Shown here in pieces: positions 26,101-36,023 of a stretch of 64,000 bases of DNA. The stretch lies in NCBI RefSeq assembly GCF_014851395.1, contig NW_024041373.1:17229697-17293696 (forward strand), written 5' to 3'. Below the pieces are notes generated by a model. That model had not been told where the DNA came from. It ran no database searches and was given only the letters and a program-made list of their open reading frames with translations. Position 1 is the stretch's first letter; each line of letters opens with the position of its first letter. The position numbers and the translations under genes are program-made. The DNA comes from Micropterus salmoides. Its lineage: Eukaryota > Chordata > Actinopteri > Centrarchiformes > Centrarchidae.

Positions 26101-28344
26101 CCACAAAGCAGCAACAATACCAAGACCAGCTTGCTTTTACACTCTGTTCTGAACAAATCCATGGTGACAAAAAAGAAGAAAAATCTATTCACACAATGAA
26201 AAGGAGCTAGAAATCAGAGGTGGTCCAGTATGTGACATGCTACACATTTAGCTTATTGACAAAAGGCTATATAATAAACACGGTCCTACAGTACAATTAA
26301 ATCTAACAGGCAGTGAGGCATTATTTCATTCACATTGTTGAACATTTTGCTGTTTCTAATTGACAATTTATCAAACAAAAGTGTCAAACATTTGCTGATT
26401 CCACTGAGTTGTTATCTGTTTCTGGCTTTTTTTTAACAGTTTTTTTTGACATTTTACAATTTCTGATCAAGTATTGAAAAAAAAATCAAATCGGTTGCAG
26501 CCCCTGTGTATTATACAGCTCTCCCAAGAGCAAAGTGGAAGTAAAGAAGGTGATAACGTTGACAAAATAATCTCACTTTATGGTCTCACTTATGATGCAC
26601 TTAACTTAAAAAACTGAAAACTTCATTCTATTCTTCAGATTTGTGTGACATATATTTAAGAAAATGAGAATTTACACATTTTGAATAATCAACTTTTTAG
26701 ACTTCTGAACAGTAGGTGTTAAAAAGAAAGCCCCATATTTCATGATATGGACAATAAAAACATCTCCCAGTGGGGGGGACGACAAAACATACATCTCATT
26801 ACAACTAAGTCTGCTACTTATCTACCAAACCACCTTGTTCTCCTTCTGTATTGTCTGCCTGTTCACCTCCTGTGTTGTCTGTCTACCTGTTCTCTTCCTG
26901 TGTTGTCACAAAGTTTCAGAGCAACCCACTATTACTCTGGGCTGCATGCTCACACCCAGTTTGAGAGGAGAGGGAGAGACGCTGACGCTGAGATTATTCT
27001 GAACAGCATTAATGGGAATAAATGAACCTACAATATAATAGACTTCTGTATATTTTTCACTTTCCCCCTAATGTTTGGAATAACTGACTAGATTTGTTGC
27101 TAGTCACTAGTTGCTGTCACTTTTTAAAAATAAAGTCACTGAGGGTCTAAAAAAAGGTAGGCAGTGGACCAAACCACTGTGAAGCATGTAAGGGAGGAGG
27201 ACATAATCTTTCAAACCTTAAAAATGCGCTGGACTCGTGTTAGAGAACTTTTAACTGAAGAGCTGTTAACCTTTTGGATACCAAATACATTATACATTCA
27301 GTGGTTATATTTAAATTTTTGGATCAAAATTATTGCTAGGGATGATTCAGTAATCTAACATTATTAGGGACATGTCAATACTAGATTGAACACCCTTGGT
27401 CCCTTCAGACTGCTAGAACATTATGTGACAAAGATGCGTGGCACCAAAATGGAAGGTGGTTATGTGTTGTAGACCAAATTGCAGAGTATGTTATTCCCTT
27501 TACTTAAAATGAATCACATTGTCAAGTAAGCAGATATGACAATCCTCATTGCTGTTATACAATGAGAGAGCAGATTCAAAAAGAGGCCTGACTGTCCTTT
27601 TGGGGTGCTACAGGAAAAACAGTTCAAGTACTGTATTTACTGGGACATTCAGAGGAGGAAGCCTGACTGTAAGCAAACTGAATGACAAAATAGGTATTTC
27701 ACACTCTCTCAGTCTTAGCTGCAGGGATGCCCAAAGCCATCTAATTGTGGAGATGCTCTATTTCAAGTTTTACTGTTTTTACTTGACTTTTGTTAAATTT
27801 TTTGTCTCTCTGCGATACAGTTTTAACTTGTTCACCCTGTTTCTCCTTCTCCAGTAAAATCCAGTCTGGCAACAAGCTCGTCCTGGCCATCACAACCGAT
27901 GCCTGCCAGGGGAAGGACAACTTTGTCCGCTACCTGGAGCATGTTCAGGCAGTGGTCACTGTCAACTCCAGCCGCCGCGGTGACCTCAACATCAACATGA
28001 CCTCACCCATGGGCACAAAGTCAATCCTGCTGAGCCGGAGGCCCCGTGACGACGACTCCAAGGTGGGCTTTGACAAGTGGCCCTTCATGACCACCCACAC
28101 CTGGGGCGAGGACCCCCGCGGGACCTGGGTCCTGGAGGTGGGCTTTCAGGGCGAGGAGCCACAGCGTGGAGTCCTGAAGGAGTGGACTCTCATGCTGCAT
28201 GGAACACAAAGTGCCCCTTATATAGACCAGATAGTGCGTGATTATCAGTCCAAACTTGCAATGTCCAAAAAGGAGGAGCTGGAGGAGGAGTTGGATGAGG
28301 CTGTAGAGAGAAGTTTAAAGAGCTTGCTGAGTAAAAACAACTAA
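2858..28344 (+). CDS. pcsk2: Proprotein convertase subtilisin/kexin type 2 (PC2), complete, 12 coding exons
   Basis: PC2 is a calcium-dependent, subtilisin-like endoprotease of regulated secretory granules. It cleaves prohormones and neuropeptide precursors (proglucagon, POMC, proinsulin) after paired basic residues, and it matures with the helper 7B2. Coding exons are 2858-3034, 4839-4943, 8824-8937, 9395-9503, 10462-10499, 15107-15183, 16129-16217, 16859-17034, 19639-19854, 21444-21544, 22997-23224 and 27855-28344. All introns are GT-AG, and the total is 1920 nt or 639 residues; the human protein has 638. Visible parts are a signal peptide (about 1-25), a prodomain ending in RQKR at 106-109, the catalytic triad D167, H208 and S384, the PC2-specific oxyanion D310, a P domain with RRGDL near 517-521, and an acidic amphipathic C-terminal helix. 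Sequons lie at N375, N514 and N524. I see no frameshift or missing exon. The start ATG is the first in frame and is followed directly by a hydrophobic signal sequence. Confidence 0.98.
3035..4838 (+). other. pcsk2: pcsk2 intron 1
   Basis: A 1.8-kb intron with a GT donor and a pyrimidine-rich acceptor ending TTACCCAG. It contains a short run of AAT repeats near 4406-4420. No other gene or recognisable element is seen. Confidence 0.8.
4839..4943 (+). CDS. pcsk2: pcsk2 coding exon 2 (residues 60-94)
   Basis: Continues the prodomain with [14 protein letters not shown] and then a very basic stretch (residues 76-94) with several paired basic sites. This is the region where PC2 prodomains carry an internal secondary processing site. 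105 nt, phase 0 at both ends, donor AGG|GTAAGC. Confidence 0.95.
4944..8823 (+). other. pcsk2: pcsk2 intron 2
   Basis: A 3.9-kb intron ending in CTTCCCCAG. It carries one decayed copy of a common teleost interspersed repeat (5917-6165, listed separately). Reading frames inside it, such as one of 198 codons on the minus strand near 6911-7507, show no domain and are chance frames. Confidence 0.75.
5917..6165 (+). repeat. Decayed teleost interspersed repeat, copy 1 of a family with three copies here
   Basis: Contains recognisable words of a widespread fish non-autonomous repeat: GATTATTTTCATTA near the start, AAGGTGACGTC in the middle, then CCAATAGTCCAAAAACCCAAAG, ATTCAGTTTAC and a terminal AACGATTAATG. 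It lies in plus orientation within pcsk2 intron 2. Further copies are at 10186-10293 and, inverted, at 26375-26508. Its exact class (hAT-like MITE is most likely) was not determined. Confidence 0.6.
8824..8937 (+). CDS. pcsk2: pcsk2 coding exon 3 (residues 95-132)
   Basis: Encodes the end of the prodomain and the autocatalytic cleavage site RQKR|GYRN (cut after residue 109). The first mature residues follow ([18 protein letters not shown]). 114 nt, phase 0 at both ends, donor CTG|GTGAGT. Confidence 0.95.
9395..9503 (+). CDS. pcsk2: pcsk2 coding exon 4 (residues 133-168)
   Basis: Encodes [20 protein letters not shown] and the strand with the catalytic aspartate in AIMDDG (D167). It ends after the first base of the glycine codon. 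The acceptor TTAG has a weak pyrimidine tract, but phase and protein similarity fix the junction. Confidence 0.95.
9504..10461 (+). other. pcsk2: pcsk2 intron 4
   Basis: A 958-base AT-rich intron. It holds a second copy of the interspersed repeat (10186-10293). Apart from that copy nothing is recognised. Confidence 0.75.
10186..10293 (+). repeat. Partial teleost interspersed repeat, copy 2
   Basis: Carries the downstream half of the same family as 5917-6165: AAAGATATTTGAGAGGCTGG, ACCAGAAAAT, then ATTAACTAACAAATCGTTTCA. The middle portion is missing. Plus orientation in pcsk2 intron 4. Confidence 0.5.
10462..10499 (+). CDS. pcsk2: pcsk2 coding exon 5 (residues 169-181)
   Basis: A 38-nt micro-exon encoding [13 protein letters not shown], just after the catalytic aspartate. 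Phase is 1 on entry and 0 on exit, with acceptor TTTCAG and donor GTGAGT. The small size matches the conserved convertase gene structure. Confidence 0.93.
12545..13399. mobile_element. Probable non-autonomous DNA transposon, about 855 bp, with short TGTCAG inverted ends
   Basis: The left end reads TGTCAGAGGTCAAGAG. The complement of the right end reads TGTCAGGAGCAGGAG, an imperfect inverted repeat. The opening GTTGAGGACCCAAACGCAGG matches a motif seen at the edge of many repeat copies in fish genomes. The interior is A-rich on the plus strand (CAGAACACAGA-like words), so long stop-free minus-strand frames occur by composition; no transposase is visible. No clear target-site duplication was found. 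Confidence 0.5.
14084..14168 (+). repeat. GT/TATG microsatellite followed by a 14-G run
   Basis: TG and TATG units from about 14084 run into pure (GT)n up to 14154, followed by 14 guanines (14155-14168). It is intronic in pcsk2. It is likely polymorphic and prone to sequencing error. Confidence 0.9.
14438..14884. mobile_element. MITE of a common teleost family with inverted ends
   Basis: The left end AAAGGAATACTTTGTCATTT and the complement of the right end (AATGGTTCAACATATTGGGA) resemble each other and the fish repeat that begins with a GTTCAACATTTTGGGAAATA-like end. Inside are the typical words AACAGCTAGCCTGGCT and GCTAGCTGTTTCCCC in opposite orientations near the two ends, plus repeated GCTAAAAA near 14808-14826. 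It is about 447 bp, flanked by TTAA/TTAAA, and has no coding capacity. Confidence 0.65.
15107..15183 (+). CDS. pcsk2: pcsk2 coding exon 6 (residues 182-206)
   Basis: Encodes [20 protein letters not shown] and DDWFN, leading to the active-site histidine. It ends with two bases (AG) of the serine codon before H208. 77 nt, donor GTAAAG. Confidence 0.94.
15184..16128 (+). other. pcsk2: pcsk2 intron 6
   Basis: A 945-base intron ending in GCTGTCACCAG. No repeat family or hidden exon is recognised. An antisense frame spanning 14933-15460 overlaps exon 6 and is a shadow. Confidence 0.75.
16129..16217 (+). CDS. pcsk2: pcsk2 coding exon 7 (residues 207-236)
   Basis: Encodes the active-site motif [10 protein letters not shown] with H208, followed by [20 protein letters not shown]. 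89 nt, entry phase 2 and exit phase 1, donor G|GTGTGT. Confidence 0.95.
16218..16858 (+). other. pcsk2: pcsk2 intron 7
   Basis: A 641-base intron with acceptor CTCTTTTAAG. Nothing else is recognised in it. Confidence 0.75.
16859..17034 (+). CDS. pcsk2: pcsk2 coding exon 8 (residues 237-295)
   Basis: Encodes [20 protein letters not shown], then [19 protein letters not shown] and [12 protein letters not shown]. This is the highly conserved core of the catalytic domain, including the SWGP substrate-binding segment. 176 nt, exit phase 0, donor AAG|GTGAGG. Confidence 0.96.
17035..19638 (+). other. pcsk2: pcsk2 intron 8
   Basis: A 2.6-kb intron with a short AC repeat at 17653-17673. A stretch around 19250-19520 has the look of an old repeat (AAAGTGACTAAAAGCACCCT and AAAGTGCTTTAGAGACTTTA) but could not be assigned to a family. 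No exon-like sequence is seen. Confidence 0.7.
19639..19854 (+). CDS. pcsk2: pcsk2 coding exon 9 (residues 296-367)
   Basis: Encodes [17 protein letters not shown], in which D310 is the oxyanion-hole aspartate that marks PC2; other convertases have Asn here. [20 protein letters not shown] and [20 protein letters not shown] follow. 216 nt, phase 0 at both ends, donor GTT|GTGAGT. Confidence 0.97.
19855..21443 (+). other. pcsk2: pcsk2 intron 9
   Basis: A 1.6-kb AT-rich intron ending in TTATTTCAG. No recognisable element is seen. Confidence 0.75.
21444..21544 (+). CDS. pcsk2: pcsk2 coding exon 10 (residues 368-400)
   Basis: Encodes [20 protein letters not shown] with the catalytic S384 in GTSA and a glycosylation sequon at N375, followed by [13 protein letters not shown]. 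101 nt, leaving AA of the next codon. Donor AA|GTATGT. Confidence 0.96.
21545..22996 (+). other. pcsk2: pcsk2 intron 10
   Basis: A 1.45-kb intron with acceptor GGCCACCCCAG. The reading frame and the next residues (NPNLTWRD) fix the acceptor. Nothing else is identified in it. Confidence 0.75.
22997..23224 (+). CDS. pcsk2: pcsk2 coding exon 11 (residues 401-476)
   Basis: Encodes [20 protein letters not shown], then [20 protein letters not shown] and [20 protein letters not shown]. This closes the catalytic domain and opens the P domain. It ends in CA with two bases left over, donor GTGAGT. Confidence 0.95.
23225..27854 (+). other. pcsk2: pcsk2 intron 11
   Basis: The largest intron of the gene (4.6 kb). 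It ends in TTCTCCTTCTCCAG and holds an inverted copy of the interspersed repeat (26375-26508) and a pyrimidine-rich patch at about 24230-24430. No coding potential is recognised. Confidence 0.75.
26375..26508 (-). repeat. Teleost interspersed repeat, copy 3, inverted
   Basis: Read on the plus strand it gives AAACATTTGCTGATTCCA, TTGACATTTTACAATTTCTG and the terminal AAATCGGTTGCAGCCCC. This is the reverse orientation of the family seen at 5917-6165, and the terminal word is characteristic of its end. Confidence 0.55.
27855..28344 (+). CDS. pcsk2: pcsk2 coding exon 12 (residues 477-639 and stop)
   Basis: Encodes most of the P domain, including [20 protein letters not shown], then [18 protein letters not shown] and [20 protein letters not shown]. 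The terminal acidic helix ([20 protein letters not shown]) follows. The stop TAA is at 28342-28344. The exon is GC-richer than its surroundings, as is usual for conserved coding sequence. Confidence 0.97.
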
Positions 28345-28935
28345 AATCCCATCTGCATGTTGCCAGCTCTTTCACTTTCTCTCATCTTTCTCTTTCTCTG
28401 CAATCTCGCTCTGTCCTTCTCTTAATCTAACTGCATCTCCTCAGTTCTTCACACTCTCTCGTTTTGCTCCCTTTTGTCTACCTCTCTTCCCCTCTTCACT
28501 CTGCTTTTTGTTATCAAGTGTTTCAATTAGCCCCCAACCTCCAATGAATGTTTCTTGTAATCCAATCATAATAAAAGTGTAACCTTTAATAATAATATGT
28601 TCTACATAGAGAAAGCAAACTATATCACCTGAATTTTTACACTCAGAATTGTACATAACTAAAATATAGTCCACTCTTTCATGCTCTTGCTTTAGCTGCC
28701 CTGCACCTCTCTTCTGCCAACTGTTGTACAGTTTGTGACTGTAAATGATTTTCTGTGCCATTCTACTTAAAGTTTAATACCTTGCAAACAGAGCAGTGAT
28801 ACTTCTTTCTGTTTATATTTTTATGTGACATGCACTGTTTATATAAACAAGGAAAGGAATATGTGATCCATTTTGCAGCCTGTGGTCCTCAGTTCATAAT
28901 TCATAATCTTTGACGTATACTATAATAAATCTATT
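28345..28935 (+). other. pcsk2: pcsk2 3' UTR with two candidate polyadenylation signals
   Basis: After the stop comes a CT-rich then AT-rich stretch. AATAAA hexamers at 28570-28575 and 28924-28929 would give 3' UTRs of about 245 or 600 bases. Which one is used cannot be told from sequence. Confidence 0.6.
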
Positions 28936-30500
28936 CAGCTGTTTATTAAAGCACCTGAGTGATTTGCATCACATTTCTGAACATACAAGTAATAGTGGTA
29001 TGCCATTCAATGTCATCTGAATTCCCAAAATGTTGAAAGGGAAAACTAAATAAATTGAAGACAGTGAATGTGGAGAAAAAAATATTATATAAATATGTAT
29101 TCTGAAAAGTGGAACACAAGAACCAGCCTGGTGACCCAAAAATCTTTCATTTTTTTTCATTCTAATAAAGGGAAAATGCCCCCTTAAAAGTAGAGCCTGG
29201 GCTACTTCTGCCAAGGCACTTATGTGCCACATGGAGCATCTGTAAATCACTGTCGTAACAAATTTTAGCAATTTTGTGACTACAAAAAATACAGAGGAAA
29301 GTCGGTCTTGCTGTATTTAAAGAATGTCTTCTGCTGCTTTTGATTTATTAGTAGCAGAGAAGGAAAAGGACAATTACTTGACAAAATACCAAAATGAAAA
29401 AAGATATTTCAAGCTAGCTAGAAGTAGAGTTAAATATTGGACTGCCATTCATCATCCAATGAATGCTAATATTGCTTTGTATTGCTGGATGTGTAAATAA
29501 GCAACTGTTTGGCCTATCAACTAAAAAGGTGATTTGTCAGTCAATTATTTTTACAGCTTGTTTCTGCTCCCACCAAGTAGCCCAAAAAAATCAGTTAATG
29601 TAGGTTTGAGAGAAGAGAAGGAAAATAAAAAAGTGTAGGGCAAAAACAGGTAAAGCTAAGAAACTCTAGTAATATCACTGGCATGGGGGATTTCTAATTA
29701 TGTTAACCATTGTGTCATGTCTAGATCAAGCTATCACAAATAACTTCATTGCTATATGGTAAATACTTTTTTAGGTTTAGAACCCACTCAAATTCTCTTT
29801 GTTTTTGTGTTTTCATTCGCTGTTTTCTTCTTTTTGGACTTCTAAAATTCAAACATATTGCCTTTTAAGTAGCTTTCTGCAGCTTAATCACGTTCAGTCA
29901 TCTCCAACATTTGTTACTCATTCCATCTTCCATCTACTCATTGATCTCATATCTGAGATCATCTTTGTGGGTCCACTCCTTTTCCTCTTTAATATTCTCC
30001 TATCCTTTCTGGAGACAGATTGGATCATACTAAATGCAGAGGACATTGTGAACTACCCTAGGTCACATAAAAAATCAATGAGTTTCCTGTGGATGCTGCA
30101 GCAACTAATATAAGACTTCTTAGCCTACAGTGAGGGAGTGAAGGAGACTGCGATGACTGTCTGTAAACTGTTATGTACACCGAAAACATGCATTGTTAAA
30201 AGCCAAGGAGTAATTATTATACTGTAAAATTTGTACGTCCACACATAGACATGCATAAGTGCTTTTATGATCTATCAAATATGCGTGTGAGGTGCTTAGT
30301 ACACAATGTCTGTCTAAAAGCAAACAGAACAAGGTATCAATTGATCTTTGAATCTTTTTTATTATTCAATATATCAAAGCAAATTAATACACAGCAAAAT
30401 TGTGCTGAGGGCAGGCAGTGGCATCCAATTGAACAAATGAACTCAAAGGGGAAAATTAGAGTTCTGAGACAGAGTTCAGAGGGTGGCACAACTTCTGAGT
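28936..30500. other. Intergenic gap between the convergent genes pcsk2 and bfsp1
   Basis: About 1.6 kb of AT-rich DNA with no recognised element. Short frames at 29799-30113 and 28969-29271 have no domain similarity. Confidence 0.65.
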
Positions 30501-30504
30501 TTTT

Positions 30505-30510
30505 TTTATT
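30505..30510 (-). terminator. bfsp1: bfsp1 polyadenylation signal
   Basis: TTTATT on the plus strand is AATAAA on the bfsp1 strand, 389 bases past the stop codon. A second AATAAA lies at 30358-30363. Either could define the 3' end. Confidence 0.5.
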
Positions 30511-30898
30511 TCTTTTCTTATGAATTTTTAATTGGTGGCATGGAGCTTTGTTTTTCATTATCCCAAGTTTTCAGACAGTAAAGGACTCATAGCATGAGCA
30601 TGGGTGTTAAGTCGAACAACAACAGCAGTACTTATGGAACCAGCAAAACGTATTCTGCACGCAAGACCAGAGACTGCAAGCAAATGGAAGAGCATTGAAT
30701 ATCAGAGCAGGAATGTGTAGTTGGTCTTTAAGCATGGTTGGTCTCCCTCAAGACAAAAACATGTGTCTTATTATAGTAGTTTGAAAAAATAGTGGTATTA
30801 TAGTCTGATACCAATATCAGTGTTGTCTACTTGTTAGAGGACCTTAACCATAGGACCCTGGTGGAACTGACTGACTCTTCACGTCAGATGACATCGTT

Positions 30899-31893
30899 TC
30901 AATGTTTCTTCTTGCTGGACTTCTCAATCATGGTCTCCACCACCATGGAAGTCTCCTCATAACCTTTAACCTTGCGACCATTGGAGAACTTCTCCACCGA
31001 CTCTACCACCTCCACCTTCTCGTAGCTCATGGCTTCTGGGGTATAACTGCCAGAGCTGGTGCTGGTGCTGGTGCTGGTGTTGGAACTGGAGCTGGAGCTG
31101 GTGCTGGCACCACGAGGCGCTGGCTTTGGAGTGGGCCCACTCGGCCCATTGTCATCCTTGTTCTTCTTGGGATGACTGGCCGCTGGGGTGGGATCTTTGG
31201 GATCGGAGCTTGAGCCAGAGGAAGGAAGGACTGGGCTGGGATCTTTAGAGTGAGGTTGGGGCTCTCCATTCTTATGCTTACCTTTACCCCCATTATCATC
31301 CTTACCTTTTCCACCATTGTCCCCCTTTCCTCCTCCTCCATTAGAGGGCAGGGTGGGACTGAGAGGCCTGGGGTCTATGGGCTGAGGAAGTGGAGGAGGT
31401 AGAGGAGAGGGCTCATAGGGTGGCATCATTCCATCTCTGATAGTGACGATGATGTGACCTGCTGATGGTGTGGAGGTGTAGAAGCAGGGATCCGGGTAGC
31501 TGCCATCACCGGTGACAAGGACATAACGACCCTTGGTGTAGAAGTCAGCAATTGGCTCAGGCTTCTTGTACTTTCTCATTCTGTCTCTGACGATGTTACA
31601 AAGAGTGTCAAAGGCCTTGCTGATCTGGGCTCCATCTGGGACATCCTGTGGAGACATTCCAGTGAGAACAGGTCTCTGCTCTTTTCTCCTCACCCCCTCC
31701 TCCTGCACTTCTTCAGAGGGGATCCCCTTTATTTCCTCATCTAGAGCCTCTCCAGCGGCTCCCCCATTTCTGTCCTCCTGACCACTGTCCATCACATCCT
31801 TCGGGGTCAGCTCTTTCTTCTTCAGGACCTTCTTGGCCATGATCTTCTGGCGGGGCTTGATGCTGGTGATATCTTGTATAGCCTGGGTGATAT
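30899..31893 (-). CDS. bfsp1: bfsp1 coding exon 8 (residues 351-681, tail domain)
   Basis: The whole tail is in one 995-nt exon, as in other vertebrates. The acceptor TTTGTGTCCAG joins the leftover G of exon 7 to form D351, followed by [16 protein letters not shown]. The stop TGA is at 30901-30899. The low-complexity insert (31268-31339) and the Ser/Thr tract (31046-31105) produce open frames on both other frames and on the opposite strand; those are shadows. Confidence 0.95.
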
Positions 31894-34800
31894 CTGGACA
31901 CAAATTAGATCATACGTCAACTAGTTGGAACTGGTGAACTAAGAAAAGACCAAAATTATGGATGCACAAACAGAACAAAATGTTCTGGGATGCTGAAGAC
32001 AACAAAGACATCACAAGGTCAGGAGCTTTGTTAGCTGACTCTCTATAGCTGTCTCTAACAATGGCAGCTGATAGTACATGCACTCAATAGCGAATCTCAA
32101 TGTAAACCAGCAGTGATGTGCTCATACCTCTCCCCCTGCTTGATGAAGTGGGTGTGTGAGTGTAGCGGTAATTAGTGGTGAACAGGGTAATGGGTGTGCC
32201 AATTATCGCTGAATTCAACCTGCAGGAAAGAGAGCAGTGAAATGTCACACATACAACAGCCATGCACTGAACAGCTTTGCTATGCAGGGGAAACTGGTAA
32301 GGAAATTGATAAATCACATTTTACATGTGACAGGGATCACAGGTAACTTTAAATAACACAAATACAGCTAATCTGACATGATACAGAAAACACTGTGGTT
32401 GTTTTTGTGCTAGTGCAATAGAGGAAGACATTTGTCGTCACATAGTGCCATCTGTTGGCTTATTCTGCACCCTACATTAACCTAGTTACAACATGTACCT
32501 GAAGCAGACCTAATGTTCTTACCTGTAAATAATCAAGACATTTTTGGGAATGTGCTGGTTTTAATGACCCACAGAGTTTACATTCTACAATTACTCTTAA
32601 ATTACCCATAGCATTTTTTAAAGGCTGATTCTGATATTCTTTAGAGTCAATAGCCTTAAACTTGACATTTTTTTCATAAGTTTGTTAAGTGGTAGAAGAT
32701 GATCTTCTTGCGCTTCTTAAATGTGTGGAGAAGGCCATGAAACAGCATTTAGACCTTCATTTAGGGATATAACATTTACAGAAACTATAATTGAGCATTT
32801 AAATGAATTAAAATGTTAAGAAAACAACAACAACATAATCAGAACTGAAACTGGACTCAATCTTTTGGCTAGAGCTCTGCCCCGGTGTTGAGAGACTATT
32901 ACAAAAATGTAAATCCATCCAATTTTTTTGCAGCTGATCTATGTTCATGTAAATTTTATGATTGAACTCATTCATCCTGGTTATGTAAACACGTATATAG
33001 CTTTAACCTTTATATTAGATTTACTATCTTTTTTCTAGCTAAACTGACTGAAGTGAATAGTCAACCGTTGGATGTCTGTGTACATGTGTCTCTATAATCG
33101 TCAGCAACCAGGTGGGGACAGTCTACCTGTTATCTTCATTCTCGATGATCCTCTTGTACCTCTCGAGCTCATTCTCAAGAGATGTCTGGTACATGGCAAG
33201 GTGGCGACATTCACTGGTGAACTTCTCCAGGGACCTCTCAGCTTCCTCAATCTCCTTCCGCAGAGATTCGATTTTGTCGTTGTTCATCTGGATCTCATCG
33301 TCATAACTCTCCTGTGTGTTTCTGATGGCTTGCTCCAACACTGTCGTCTGAAAAGAGAGACAGAGGCAGGGATTAAATTGAAAAAATGACAAAGCTCCTT
33401 GAGTAGATTAAACTGTGTATTGCAGATGTCATTTATAATAACACTAGTTTAGTATGTGTTGCCAATGAAAGTTAATTTAATGAAAATCAGAATTTAATTT
33501 GAGCCCATTACAGGGTTTAACTCCTCAGTATTTCTTATAAGAATTGTGCAAATGAAAACAGTGTTTTCAGACAAATAATTTATTGATGTAAAACAATGTG
33601 ATTAACAACTAAATAAGGTTAGAACGTATCACATTCAAAGGCTCTATAGGGTTCAAATAAGTGAGTAATAGGTGATGCATAACATTAGCAGAGTGAAGAG
33701 CATCTTATGTGCCGGTAGCAGAGGTATGTCTTTAGTCAAAACCTGTGGGAACAAAGCAGCCAAGTGAAGAAACTCACTTTGAAAATCAATTCCAGTTCAA
33801 AATTTGATTGTGTGGCATTTTATTCCATTAAACAAAATCAGCCCCGTGTTTCTCATTTCCTGTGAGGAAACACTGTCTTCACTAAACTAATAACTACCCT
33901 GCTGTCATAAGGTAGTCATGGCTGACATCTAGTGGTACTTCTGCAGCATCTATGGAGTAGCACAACATTATGGAGGCTGCAGGGTGAAGGCCTATTTAAT
34001 GCCTTACTCAGTTAGAAGTAAGCAATCACTAATCACTAGTCTCATTTCTCAAAAATTCATAATTTAACAGCATATGTATACTAGAAACATTTTTATTACC
34101 TTTCAGAGAAGGAAATGTCAGTATTTAAGAAACTGATTACTGATTGGTATATTGACTAAATACCAAGTAAACAATTGTGTTGTGTTTCTATTGATGAATC
34201 CCCAATAGTTATCTTAAGAACAGGTTTTGTGCTATAAGACAAAAAATGTATTGGCAATTTTAATAGTAACTTTTCAAGCAAAAAAATCCCCAAATATACA
34301 GGTACCAGATACTCAAATATGAACATGAGTGTGGACTGATTTTAATGGTGTCTGTCTTCTAATGAAAATACATTTGGTTCCTCTTTGGAACTCCTATTTA
34401 CTGTGTTTCTATAGATATGTCTTAGTGAAAAAATAGGGAGGGGATCACTGCATGTAATTAACGTGAAACCTCCTGCTGTCATGGTAATGGTGTGACCCAC
34501 CTCAGCCTGCAGCCGTTGTTTTTGGGCCTGCAGCTGACAGAGGGCGCTCTTATATTCCTCCAGCTGACTCTGCAGTACCGGCACTTTCCTCTGGGCCAGC
34601 AGCTTCTCCTGCTCCTTTACACATACAGCACAAATCAGTGAGAACATGGAGAGAAGCACACTGTGTCTGTGAACAACATGAAGGTTACTCCACACACACA
34701 ATCACACGGCAGGCAGTGTTAAAAACTTCAGTGATTGCATTTTGAATTGTTTTTTGTTCATCTACTAAAATTAACCGATTTTGTGTTTGGAGTGCACTGC

Positions 34801-35978
34801 CCACCCAGCAAACTGAATTAATAATGATAAAAGCGACCTAAGTTAGAGCTTTACTCATCTCACCTCATTTCAAAATTACTTTCATAATATTCAAGCATTT
34901 ATTGGCAGCAGCGTTGTTATTGTATGAAGTGACATCATTAAGTTTCGGACCAATTTAAAATTTAAATCCAAAGATGGCTTTCCATCGTCGTTTCCATGAT
35001 TGAGATGCGTCATTAGAGCCGACAAAAGCTTGATCCTTTCGGCTGCTATATTGGGAAGTAAGCAATTAAAGTATGAGGTGAAATTAAATGTCAGATTTGC
35101 TGGCAATATGCTTCCTAAACTTGAACATCATTCATGTAATTAGTAACACCTGTGCTAGAGTAAAATTAAGGTGACATTTTGAATAATGACTTAAATTTAA
35201 AGCAAATGAACATATTTATGAAATTGCATCAACTCGGGGCTTCCAGAGGCAGACACAGTCTTATTAAGACTCCACTAATAGGCCAACTTAATTATTGCTG
35301 TAAACAGACAAAACAAAATGCTAAATAGGCTAATGTTGCTGTAGTAAGTAAAAGAAGGAGTTATTCTTTATGTTTGCCACAGCGATTTGTCATCGAAGTA
35401 TAACAATAAGTGTATGGTATTATGTTATGTTATGTATGTCAGTGTGCTTTGATTTAGTTTGTCCAATCAGTGGTAATGCAGAGAGTAGGCTAGCTTGTGT
35501 CTTTAGCTGGAGACTAACAAGATCACCAAGCTTGCTCCTTGATTACCTTTGGTCTTATCTTCACTGGATTTCAGCTCAACACAGAGTTGTGGCTCTTTGT
35601 CTTTATTCACTCAGTGAAATGTAGCTCAACCAATTAAACAGTTTCTGCACCTAGAGCAGTTCTGCCTCTGAGGAATATTTGTATAAATAAAGCTCCAATT
35701 TGTTACACATAATTAGCATGCACAGTCGTTCTTCCTGGCATTTGCTTCATTATGTGTCCTCACACTGTCAGACTGCAGGCCTGTCTGTGTGTCTGGTTGG
35801 ACTGTTTGACTGTCTGTGCATGTTGCATGTGCACAGACCCACACGTACACACAGTAAAACACAGACAAATGCAGGCACAGGCAACCAATTGCACTGAAAA
35901 GCCAGTAACCTCATCAACCCCAGACACGTAGCCAGGGCTGACACACATGCAAACACTATCTTCTCCCCTCGGGAACTG

Positions 35979-36023
<45 letters not shown>

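Noticed and set aside
30902..31341. Gly/Ala-rich plus-strand frame and a second minus-strand frame
   Set aside because: Both are shadows of the low-complexity filensin tail in exon 8.
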